In this document: in pieces, positions 1-6,621 of the stretch
How the letters are laid out: every line of letters begins with the position of its first letter
Numbering within the stretch: position 1 is the first letter of the stretch
Source: Treponema sp.
Lineage (GTDB): Bacteria; Spirochaetota; Spirochaetia; Treponematales; Breznakiellaceae
Reading direction: 5' to 3'
Assembly (NCBI GenBank): GCA_009780595.1
Contig: WQZT01000049.1
Span: forward strand, 1 to 9,456
DNA: 9,456 nucleotides
Made by a program: the position numbers and the translations under genes
The notes under the pieces: generated by a model
The model's input: only the letters and a program-made list of their open reading frames with translations
Database searches by the model: none
What the model was told of the DNA's origin: nothing

Positions 1-408
1 CCTGATTATCGAAAGAATTTTTTCTCTCGTAAGGGATTCAAAACTGCACCCCCAGCGCTGCTCGTTGCCCAAAGAAAGGCTTTCGTGCTCCCTAAACTCG
101 CCGTCATTTTCAATAATAACCGAGTTTACAATGCCGCCCGCCGCCGTTAAATGAGGGCGAATATCTGTAACAACACCGGAAACACTGGCATGCACAGGCG
201 AACAAAAAAGCGCGTCGTTGTCACCAATTTTTTCGCCCATCAGCACTTTTTGCCCTTTTTCAACGAGCGGCTTGCACGGCGCACCCAAATGCTGCAAAAG
301 CGGAAATACAAGTTCGCTGCCTTGAAGCGGCAACAAGGTGTTGACGGGTATATTTTCTGTGAACTGCTTTTGTTCATTGGGATGTATACCGCGTTTGAAT
401 GTGAACAT
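1..408 (-). CDS. rnfC: RnfC, electron transport complex subunit C (N-terminal part, cut by window edge)
   Basis: Peripheral Fe-S/flavin subunit of the Rnf complex, which couples ferredoxin oxidation and NAD+ reduction to ion transport across the cytoplasmic membrane. Reading the minus strand from ATG at 408 gives 136 uninterrupted codons to base 1 with no stop, so the gene continues left. The start MFTFKRGIHPNE matches the family's GG(I/V)HP opening. QHLGAPCKPLVEKGQKVL (about residues 39-56) is the RnfC QHIGAP.KP.V..GD.V segment, and FCSPVHASVSGVV (about 68-80) is the family's HASVSG signature of the barrel-sandwich domain. The NADH/FMN region and the two 4Fe-4S clusters would lie outside the window. 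The start is supported by a strong ribosome site (AAGGGGGAG, 415-423, 6 nt before ATG) and an upstream promoter. In most bacteria rnfC heads an rnfCDGEAB operon; here it is the first gene after a promoter, consistent with that, but the following genes are not visible. Confidence 0.88.
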   Translation of the reverse strand, partial: MFTFKRGIHPNEQKQFTENIPVNTLLPLQGSELVFPLLQHLGAPCKPLVEKGQKVLMGEKIGDNDALFCSPVHASVSGVVTDIRPHLTAAGGIVNSVIIENDGEFREHESLSLGNEQRWGCSFESLTREKILSIIR

Positions 409-431
409 GGATTTCTCCCCCTTACAAATCG

Positions 432-460
432 ATAGTACCATACATGGTAAAACATGTCAA
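432..460 (-). promoter_or_regulatory. Promoter of rnfC with palindrome in spacer
   Basis: On the minus strand TTGACA (460-455) is followed by a 17-base spacer and TACTAT (437-432), close to the sigma70 consensus. Transcription would begin near 425, leaving a very short leader that starts at the ribosome site. A perfect palindrome, TACCAT-AC-ATGGTA (436-449), sits between the two boxes and overlaps the -10 by two bases; it could be an operator. Confidence 0.75.
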
Positions 461-482
461 CATTGTTAGCCTCACCACCCAC

Positions 483-712
483 GGAAATCAATTTTCAAAT
501 AGGCATGTGAAAATTCAGCCATTACCATGAAAACATTGCGCAAAACAAAGCAAGAAAACAATATGTTTGGTTGAATTTCACCGTCTGAGGATTGTTTTGC
601 TAGATTTGCAATGACGGTTTCATCTAAAAAAGGTAGAAAAATCATAAAACAATATAAATTTGAAACTAAAACTTGCTGTAGAAAAATGCTGACCCGATGA
701 AAATTGATTTCC
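483..712. repeat. MITE-like element bounded by 15-bp perfect inverted repeats
   Basis: GGAAATCAATTTTCA at 483-497 is the exact reverse complement of TGAAAATTGATTTCC at 698-712. The AT-rich 200 bases between hold two opposed, decayed copies of a short repeat (534-562 and 591-615). They resemble a repeat family I recall from many bacterial genomes, with GTCATTGCGAG at one end and AAGCAATCC at the other; the right copy keeps CAATGAC and GGATTG ends. An 80-codon minus-strand frame (714-472) spans the element almost exactly, but it has no properly spaced ribosome site and its ends are simply translations of the inverted repeat, so I do not call it a gene. No clear target-site duplication is visible. 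The rest of the 409-849 gap holds only the two promoters. Confidence 0.45.
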
Positions 713-733
713 ATTCCCCACTTTACAAGTCTC

Positions 734-761
734 TTGACAGAAAAAAAAAAAAAAGGATAAT
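734..761 (+). promoter_or_regulatory. Promoter of short chitinase gene with a poly(A)14 spacer
   Basis: TTGACA (734-739) and GATAAT (756-761) are separated by 16 bases, of which 14 are consecutive A (741-754). The expected start near 768 gives a leader of about 80 nt. A homopolymer in this position is prone to slippage and would alter the -35/-10 spacing; one extra A would give the optimal 17. Promoter spacers of this kind are known in Mycoplasma hyorhinis vlp surface lipoprotein genes. Confidence 0.75.
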
Positions 762-849
762 GGGAAATTATTAGTGGAAAAAATTATACTGCCAGTCAAA
801 ACATCATCGTCAATTCCCCGCTAATGTAATGTATTAAGGAGAAAAATTT

Positions 850-2901
850 ATGAAATATGTATGGTTTTTATTATGTGTTCTATTCCTTGCAATTTCGGGA
901 TGTTCTATGAATGAAGTACCTGTTGAAAAGGACAAAGGGGATACAGAGCTAAAAGGCACGGTTATTCTCAACGGTGATGCTGAAGTAGGAGGAAAGCTGA
1001 CCGTCGACGTTCGCGGCTTAAACGGCACGGGCAATTATTCTTACCAGTGGCTTCTAAATTCTAGCATATTATCCGGCGAAGTTAAGGATTACTATTTTAT
1101 AACGATAGATGATATAAACAGCGAGATTTCTGTAAGGGTAACAAGTTCTGACAAAACGGGCAGTGCTATCGGCGGTCCAACCAACAGGGTAACGAGACCT
1201 GGCGATCCGCCTCTAAAGGGAACAGTAAGCATTGCTGGCACACCTGAAGTTGGCAAACAACTATTGGTTAATACGTCTGGTCTTGACGCAATCGGAGGCT
1301 TTAGCTTTCGGTGGATGTACGAGGGTTGGGGGACAATAAGTACAAGTAAAAATTCTCCTAACTATACGCTGGAAAAAGGAGATGTTGGGAAAAGGATAAT
1401 CGTTCAGGTAACGAGAACTGGGAGTTCAGGCAGTGTAACAAGCCCGGCAGTGGGTCCAGTCAAAGATGCGACTGTTGCGCCCACACCTGAAGCGCCTGTC
1501 ACTCCTCCCCCGCCGCCGCCTGCGGGCACGAGCCCGAACCTTACGCTTACAAAAAACCTGAAGGACGCTACCTATATGCAGCATGACGATCCGGCGATGC
1601 TGGAAGCGGACTGGGACTCCAACGGCGCAGGCAAAGTGGATTTCCAGTGGTTCAAGGCAAGCAGCAAAACAGGTGCGGGAATTAAAATTGGCGAGCTGAT
1701 AGAATGGAAAAAGCCGGCAACCTACACACCTCAAACTGACACCATAGGCACAACATACTATTGGGTGGAAATGTACAATACCGCCTATTACCCGGAAGGG
1801 CTTAAAACCTCAACCACAAAAAGTCATGTCGCCGAAATAAAGGTAACGCAGAGAACGGGTGGCAGTGGAATTGGCACGGACGACACCAAGCCGGATGCGG
1901 TGGTAAAGCGGTTCCAGAGCTACCTGAGCAAAGCGGACTTCGAGGCGTTGTTCCCCAGGCGCGTTGGATCGCCGGGCTGGAAGGATTATATGCAGACCAA
2001 CGGCGGTCATGCGGCCTTCCCCAACGGCGAGTGGCAGAAATACGAGGAATACTACTCCTACGACAATCTGATCGCGGCGATTGAAGAGATCGCGCGATGG
2101 GCCTACGTGCTTGAGACGAGGGACGTAACCGGCGGATACACGAGGGCGAATTCCAAGGGCTACATTGTGGAGAAGTCCACCGGAAATAGGTATCCGGTGT
2201 TTACCGGTGAAAACTTCAATGGTCGAAATGAAAAAATTATCAAGACAACCGTTGATTATGGCTCTTTCCTCAGTTCAAAGAACGACAACGATAACCGACG
2301 GGAACTTGCCGGCTTGCTGGCGAACATGGCGCACGAAACCGGCGCTGGTTGGGAAACTGCCCCCGGCGGCGAGGAAGCCTGGGGATTATTTTTCAACGAG
2401 GAAGTTGATGTGGTGGCAGCTGGCGGATATACCGATACGTACACCCAGCAAGGTCATCCCGATTATCCCCCAGTTCCGGGGCAGAGCTACCACGGGCGTG
2501 GCGGAATACAGCTTTCGTGGAACTACAACTACGGACCGTTCAGCATTATGGCATTTGGCGACAAGAACGAGCTGCTGAAAAATCCGGGCCGGGTGTCGAA
2601 AGAAGGCAAGCTGGGCTGGATGAGCGGAATCTGGTTTTGGATGACGCCGTCTCTGCCCAAGGCAAGCTGCCACGACGTAATGCAGTCAACATGGAAGCCC
2701 GAAGGGGTTTTTGCAAGTGGCGCGAACAGGGGAATTTCGTGGGGCTTTGGAGCTACCATCATCGTCATTAACGGCGGTCTTGAGTCGGGCGGAGGGGAAA
2801 AACTTAGAAGGGCGAGACATTATCGCCAACTGGCGGAAAAAACAGGGGCCAACATCGAAGGTGAAAAGATCGACACCAAGGGAATGTCTCCGTGGACTTA
2901 A
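850..2901 (+). CDS. Lipoprotein GH19 chitinase with three Ig-like domains
   Basis: Predicted lipid-anchored endochitinase that hydrolyses beta-1,4 N-acetylglucosamine chains at or outside the cell surface. The 683-aa product opens with a lipoprotein signal (LAISGC, Cys18). Two Ig-like repeats of one class follow (about 35-116 and 123-205), then a six-proline linker (219-224), a third Ig-like repeat of a second class (231-334) and a full GH19 domain (about 360-683). GH19 marks are HETG with the acid Glu496, Glu518 22 residues later as the likely base (same spacing as Glu67/Glu89 of barley chitinase), GRGGIQLSWNYNYGP, FWMTP, SCHDV and INGG. The Cys found near the end of many GH19 enzymes is replaced (GGLESGG, KIDTKGMSPW). 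Start: ATG with AAGGAG (836-841) 8 bases upstream. Codons are AT-rich before about 1480 and GC-richer after. No carbohydrate-binding module is recognised. Peptidoglycan as substrate is the main alternative, since some GH19 enzymes are lysozyme-like. Confidence 0.88.
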   Translation: MKYVWFLLCVLFLAISGCSMNEVPVEKDKGDTELKGTVILNGDAEVGGKLTVDVRGLNGTGNYSYQWLLNSSILSGEVKDYYFITIDDINSEISVRVTSSDKTGSAIGGPTNRVTRPGDPPLKGTVSIAGTPEVGKQLLVNTSGLDAIGGFSFRWMYEGWGTISTSKNSPNYTLEKGDVGKRIIVQVTRTGSSGSVTSPAVGPVKDATVAPTPEAPVTPPPPPPAGTSPNLTLTKNLKDATYMQHDDPAMLEADWDSNGAGKVDFQWFKASSKTGAGIKIGELIEWKKPATYTPQTDTIGTTYYWVEMYNTAYYPEGLKTSTTKSHVAEIKVTQRTGGSGIGTDDTKPDAVVKRFQSYLSKADFEALFPRRVGSPGWKDYMQTNGGHAAFPNGEWQKYEEYYSYDNLIAAIEEIARWAYVLETRDVTGGYTRANSKGYIVEKSTGNRYPVFTGENFNGRNEKIIKTTVDYGSFLSSKNDNDNRRELAGLLANMAHETGAGWETAPGGEEAWGLFFNEEVDVVAAGGYTDTYTQQGHPDYPPVPGQSYHGRGGIQLSWNYNYGPFSIMAFGDKNELLKNPGRVSKEGKLGWMSGIWFWMTPSLPKASCHDVMQSTWKPEGVFASGANRGISWGFGATIIVINGGLESGGGEKLRRARHYRQLAEKTGANIEGEKIDTKGMSPWT

Positions 2902-2926
2902 TATAGCGGTGTAAAGCAAACTTCAG

Positions 2927-2963
2927 CGGGTACGCAGATTTTTCTACTGCGTACCCGTTTTTT
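2927..2963 (+). terminator. Rho-independent terminator of the short chitinase gene
   Basis: An 11-bp perfect stem, CGGGTACGCAG (2927-2937) with CTGCGTACCCG (2947-2957), a 9-base loop and a T6 tail (2958-2963). It begins 25 bases after the stop codon. It lies in the same position as the terminator of the downstream paralogue. Confidence 0.92.
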
Positions 2964-2976
2964 GTTGAGCAGCAGT

Positions 2977-3030
2977 GCTTGACAAATAGTTGTACTATGC
3001 TTGACAAACACTTGTACTAACTATTAGTAT
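2977..3030 (+). promoter_or_regulatory. Promoter region of long chitinase gene with tandem 22-bp-period repeat
   Basis: Two copies of a 21-base unit, GCTTGACAAA followed by TASTTGTACTA-like sequence, start at 2977 and 2999 and differ at only two positions. The second TTGACA (3001-3006) is 18 bases from TAGTAT (3025-3030), a passable -10. The palindrome TACTAA-CTA-TTAGTA (3015-3029) covers the -10. The arrangement suggests a regulated promoter with the repeat or the palindrome as protein-binding sites. The exact -10 is uncertain. Confidence 0.55.
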
Positions 3031-3049
3031 GATTATATATTCTCCTCGT

Positions 3050-3115
3050 ATGAGGGGGAAATCTTTGTGTCGCAATAAAAAGGGAATTGCGAACATTAAA
3101 AATGTGGAGCGATAG
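3050..3115 (+). CDS. Possible 21-codon leader ORF
   Basis: ATG at 3050 opens a frame of 21 codons (MRGKSLCRNKKG...) whose TAG (3113-3115) ends one base before the ATG of the long chitinase gene. An internal in-frame TTG at 3065 has a strong AGGGGG (3053-3058) 6 bases upstream, which would give a 16-residue peptide with the same stop. The stop next to the next start would permit translational coupling. The peptide is basic and resembles nothing I know. It could equally be chance. Confidence 0.22.
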   Translation: MRGKSLCRNKKGIANIKNVER

Positions 3116-3116
3116 A

Positions 3117-6100
3117 ATGAAAAAAGTGTATTCGTTTGCAGGGGCAATGGCGCTTCTTGCAATAATGCTTGTTGTAACAGGATGCCCGTCCCCAAACACC
3201 CAACAAGAAGTCAATGCCAATGATGAGGACAATAACAGCAAACCGGTTGTTGATCTCACATACGGCGGGGTGAAGATAAACGGAAAAGTTGAACTTGGAG
3301 AAACGCTGACCGCTTCTCTCATTGAACTGCCACTTGGAAGGAGTGCTATAAACTACCAATGGCTACGAAACGGCGTTGCGATAGAGGGTGCAAGGGGTAA
3401 TGAGTATACCCTGTCTCCTCAAGATATTTCATCGAGAATATCGGTGAATGCCAAATCTGGCGATGTAAATTATACCAGTACGCCGACTTTGCCGCTCAGC
3501 AATCCCTTTGCGCCGACTTTGCCAGGTTCGGTAACCTTAGCGGGAATTGCGCAGTCGGGAAGAGTACTGCAGGCAAACATTTCCGCTGTTGGCGGCTCGG
3601 GGGAGTTTTTCTACGAGTGGAAGCTTGGCGGCGTTGTGTTGAATGACGCAATTGGTCCCTCATTCCAAGTGCCAGCTGATTCCGCTGGTAAAGAGCTGGT
3701 GCTGTCAGTGTCCCGTTCCGGAAATTCGGGCTTTTTAAGCTTTCCGGTAACGATTATGGCGGGCGATGGAGGGGCATCTAACGCAGCACTGATTTTAGAT
3801 CAGAAAATGGAGACTGCAACCTACACGGTAGGGCAATCTGCAAAGACACTTTCTGTATCTGCAAGAGGGGCAAACTTGACTTATCAGTGGTTTTATAGGA
3901 ATAATCTTAACACTGCTAGTCCTCCCCATCTCATAAAAGGGCAGACCGGTAATTCATATACTCCGTCTACTCTTGTTCCCATCAATTTTGAATACTATGT
4001 GGAAGTAACAAACACTGAACCGGGCAATAAACCGACAAGGTTACTCAGTGAGAGCGCTTTTATCATCGTCAATGGAAATGTTACCCCTGGCGATGTAAAA
4101 TCCTCCGAGCCTGAAATTCTGTCGGACTTGGCAAAACAATCCACTTCCTACCAGAATTTTTCTGTGATGAAGCCCCTTTCGATTGATGTGCGTTCAACGG
4201 GCGATCTTTCCTATCAGTGGGAATATTCCGACAATGGCGGTAAATCATATGTACCAATGAAAGATGCTGCCGCCACAACGTCTTCTATCAAACCTTGGCC
4301 CATATTGACAAATGGCGAAACTGAGGAAACCCGGCATTACAGGGTGAGGGTGTCCAACCAAGACTATGGGAAAAATGCAACAAATTGGAAATACAGCACG
4401 GTCGCCGCAATCACCATTTACAGCCATATCCTTGATAAGGAAATCTCTGCCCTTCCAGAGATCGGCACCCATCCGGTGGGTAGATCATACGAACAGGGTG
4501 CAACAGCAACTCCCCTTACGGTAACGGCGACTGGGAGCGGGCAACTCTTGTACCAGTGGTACAGGGTGGATCCCTCTGCTTTTAGTGATGTGCCATTGGA
4601 TAAGCAGAATAAATCTTCGTTTACTCCGCCTACCGATATTGTGGGAACGTTCAGATACTATGTAAGCGTAACTAATTTGGAAAATGGAAAAACACCTTCA
4701 ACGCTAAAGAGCAATGCAGCTGTAATTACGGTGAATGCTAAAGCCCCGCAAGTTTCTCAGCCCGCGACAATTTCCAAACAACCGGCGGGGGCAACGTACG
4801 AGCAGAACAAATCCGCGGCGGCTCTTGAAGTTACCGCACAAGGAACAGGGAGTCTTTTCTATCAATGGTACAAGTCGGATACGCAGAGTGGAACTGGAGC
4901 CGCGATAAACGGGGCGACCGCCACATCGTATACACCGTCTACATTGACGGTGGGAACCGCCTACTACTATGTCAACGTAACGAACGTTGAAACGGGAAAT
5001 ATTCCGGCGGTGCTGAAGAGCAATGTTGTTGCAATCGTTGTTACTACGGCTGCTCTTCCTCCCCCGCCTCCGCCTGAAGCTGGTAACAGCAGCGCGGCTC
5101 AGATTAGAAAAAACCTGTCAGACATAACGATTCAGCAGTCGTCCCCGGCGCAACCGCTGGTGATTGATGCCATTGGCGGAAAGCTTTCGTTCCAGTGGTT
5201 CCAAGCGCCCAGCAAAACTGGAGCAGGAACGAAGATTAACGGCAGCATTGGAGAGTCCTATGTGCCGAGAACTGACACGGTGGGGAAATTCTACTACTAT
5301 GTGGAGATCACCAACGTTGACTGGTGGCCGGAAGGATTAGCGCCGACAACCGTTAAGAGCAATGTTGCAGAAGTAAATGTAACTGAACGGGGAAGTGGAG
5401 GATCGGAGAATAATAACGATCCAGCTCTCGTGAAAATTCTGGAAGACCTGAAGAACAATCTTAACACTAAGCCTGAAGTAGTTGCGGCACGGTTGAAAGA
5501 CTACCTCCCCAAGAAAGGTTTTGAGGAGTTGTTCCCCCTCAGGATAGGGTCAGAGGGATGGAAGCAGTACATGAGGGATAATTATGGTCATGCCGCTTTC
5601 CCCAACTGGCAGGACTACGATGAGTACTATTCCTACAACAACCTTGTTGAAGCTGTCAAAGAGATTTCCAAGTGGGGCTACATTCTGGAGACTCGTAATC
5701 TCGCTGGCGGGCTTACCAACTACAATTCAAGGGGCTACATCGTAGAGAAGGCAACTGGTAAAACGTACCCTGTATTTGAAGAAGGTGGTTTTAACGCATC
5801 GTGGAACCAGAATGCCGAGATAATACGGACTGTTGTTGACTACGGTTCATTCCTGACCTCAAGTAATGCAACTGACAACAAGCGCGAACTTGCCGCGTTG
5901 CTGGCGAATATGGCGCACGAGACTGGAGCCGGTTGGGAAGGTGCGCCGGGCGGTGAGGAACGATGGGGATTCTTCTTTAACGAAGAAGTCGCGGTGGTAA
6001 CATCGGGCGGGTACAGCGACAGCTACACCAGCCAGGAAAGTGTTGATTATCCGCCGGTTCCCGGAAAGAGCTACCACGGGCGCGGAGGTATTCAGCTTTC

Positions 6101-6488
6101 GTGGAACTACAACTACGGCCCGTTCAGCATTCTGGCGTTTGGCGACAAGAATGTCCTGTTGCAAAACCCGGAACGGGTGGCGAAGGAAGGTAAACTTGGC
6201 TGGATGAGCGGTATTTGGTTCTGGATGACGCCGCAGTTGCCGAAGGCAAGCTGCCACGATGTAATACAGTCAACGTGGAAACCTGAAGGGATTTTCGCAA
6301 GTGGCAAGGCAAAGGGAATTGTGTGGGGCTTTGGCGCGACGATCAACATCATCAACGGCGGCTTTGAAGCTGGCGGACGGCAGAAACAGCGTAGGATAAA
6401 CCACTACAAGGATCTCCTCAAACAAACTGGTATACAGAGTACCGGTAGCGAGAAACTGGACACTGTGGGAATGTCTCCGTGGACTTAA
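3117..6488 (+). CDS. Lipoprotein GH19 chitinase with seven Ig-like domains
   Basis: Long paralogue of the preceding chitinase, 1123 aa from ATG 3117. I prefer this start because GGAG (3106-3109) sits 7 bases upstream and it gives a compact lipoprotein signal (LVVTGC, Cys23); in-frame TTG 3087 and ATG 3102 lack a well-placed ribosome site. Two class-A Ig-like repeats (about 52-126, 136-214) are followed by class-B repeats at about 223-320, 332-436, 445-541 and 549-643, a six-proline linker (648-653), a fifth class-B repeat (660-757) and the GH19 domain (about 800-1123). Class-B repeats share a YQW core and a closing YYV.VTN...KSN pattern. Catalytic residues are Glu935 (HETG) and probably Glu957, with GRGGIQLSWNYNYGP, FWMTP, SCHDV and INGG all present. 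GH19 identity to the neighbour is roughly 70% by eye. The longer stalk would hold the enzyme further from the membrane. It probably has its own transcript, since a terminator precedes it and another follows. Confidence 0.88.
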   Translation: MKKVYSFAGAMALLAIMLVVTGCPSPNTQQEVNANDEDNNSKPVVDLTYGGVKINGKVELGETLTASLIELPLGRSAINYQWLRNGVAIEGARGNEYTLSPQDISSRISVNAKSGDVNYTSTPTLPLSNPFAPTLPGSVTLAGIAQSGRVLQANISAVGGSGEFFYEWKLGGVVLNDAIGPSFQVPADSAGKELVLSVSRSGNSGFLSFPVTIMAGDGGASNAALILDQKMETATYTVGQSAKTLSVSARGANLTYQWFYRNNLNTASPPHLIKGQTGNSYTPSTLVPINFEYYVEVTNTEPGNKPTRLLSESAFIIVNGNVTPGDVKSSEPEILSDLAKQSTSYQNFSVMKPLSIDVRSTGDLSYQWEYSDNGGKSYVPMKDAAATTSSIKPWPILTNGETEETRHYRVRVSNQDYGKNATNWKYSTVAAITIYSHILDKEISALPEIGTHPVGRSYEQGATATPLTVTATGSGQLLYQWYRVDPSAFSDVPLDKQNKSSFTPPTDIVGTFRYYVSVTNLENGKTPSTLKSNAAVITVNAKAPQVSQPATISKQPAGATYEQNKSAAALEVTAQGTGSLFYQWYKSDTQSGTGAAINGATATSYTPSTLTVGTAYYYVNVTNVETGNIPAVLKSNVVAIVVTTAALPPPPPPEAGNSSAAQIRKNLSDITIQQSSPAQPLVIDAIGGKLSFQWFQAPSKTGAGTKINGSIGESYVPRTDTVGKFYYYVEITNVDWWPEGLAPTTVKSNVAEVNVTERGSGGSENNNDPALVKILEDLKNNLNTKPEVVAARLKDYLPKKGFEELFPLRIGSEGWKQYMRDNYGHAAFPNWQDYDEYYSYNNLVEAVKEISKWGYILETRNLAGGLTNYNSRGYIVEKATGKTYPVFEEGGFNASWNQNAEIIRTVVDYGSFLTSSNATDNKRELAALLANMAHETGAGWEGAPGGEERWGFFFNEEVAVVTSGGYSDSYTSQESVDYPPVPGKSYHGRGGIQLSWNYNYGPFSILAFGDKNVLLQNPERVAKEGKLGWMSGIWFWMTPQLPKASCHDVIQSTWKPEGIFASGKAKGIVWGFGATINIINGGFEAGGRQKQRRINHYKDLLKQTGIQSTGSEKLDTVGMSPWT

Positions 6489-6513
6489 TATAGCGATGTA
6501 AGGCAAACTTCAG

Positions 6514-6553
6514 CGGACACGCGGAGCCTTGGCTTCGCGTGTCCGTTTTTTTT
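6514..6553 (+). terminator. Rho-independent terminator of the long chitinase gene
   Basis: CGGACACGCG (6514-6523) pairs with CGCGTGTCCG (6536-6545). The stem extends inward through a G-T pair to about 14 bp with a CTTG tetraloop (6528-6531), followed by eight T (6546-6553). It starts 25 bases after the stop codon, as in the upstream paralogue. Confidence 0.93.
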
Positions 6554-6568
6554 GTGCCGTGTAGGCAC

Positions 6569-6600
6569 AAAAAAACCCCGCTGGAGTTTCTCCAGCGGGG
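6569..6600 (-). terminator. Rho-independent terminator of the lpd-lplA unit
   Basis: Read on the minus strand, CCCCGCTGGAG and its complement (6600-6590 / 6586-6576) form a stem of 10-11 bp with a 3-5 base loop, followed by T7 (6575-6569). It lies 21 bases after the lplA stop. Between it and the plus-strand terminator, the T-run and A-run pair in a third hairpin around GTGCC/GGCAC (6547-6575). Confidence 0.9.
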
Positions 6601-6621
6601 TTCTCGTTTGCAACTTTCTCG

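Noticed and set aside
472..714. 80-codon minus-strand ORF across the inverted-repeat element
   Set aside because: No well-spaced ribosome site, and its termini are just translations of the inverted repeat; treated as part of the element.
409..849. CRISPR array, tRNA or riboswitch in the large gaps
   Set aside because: No regularly spaced direct repeats, no cloverleaf and no recognised riboswitch core could be found here or in 9049-9456.
2165..2578. 137-codon plus-strand ORF in another frame of the short chitinase gene
   Set aside because: Fully inside the GH19 coding frame with no supporting start signals.
2386..2673. Minus-strand ORF antisense to the first GH19 domain, with a similar counterpart at 5859-6257 in the second gene
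   Set aside because: The two antisense products look alike only because the sense GH19 sequence is conserved; there is no ribosome site or known family, and the sense frame explains the codon pattern.
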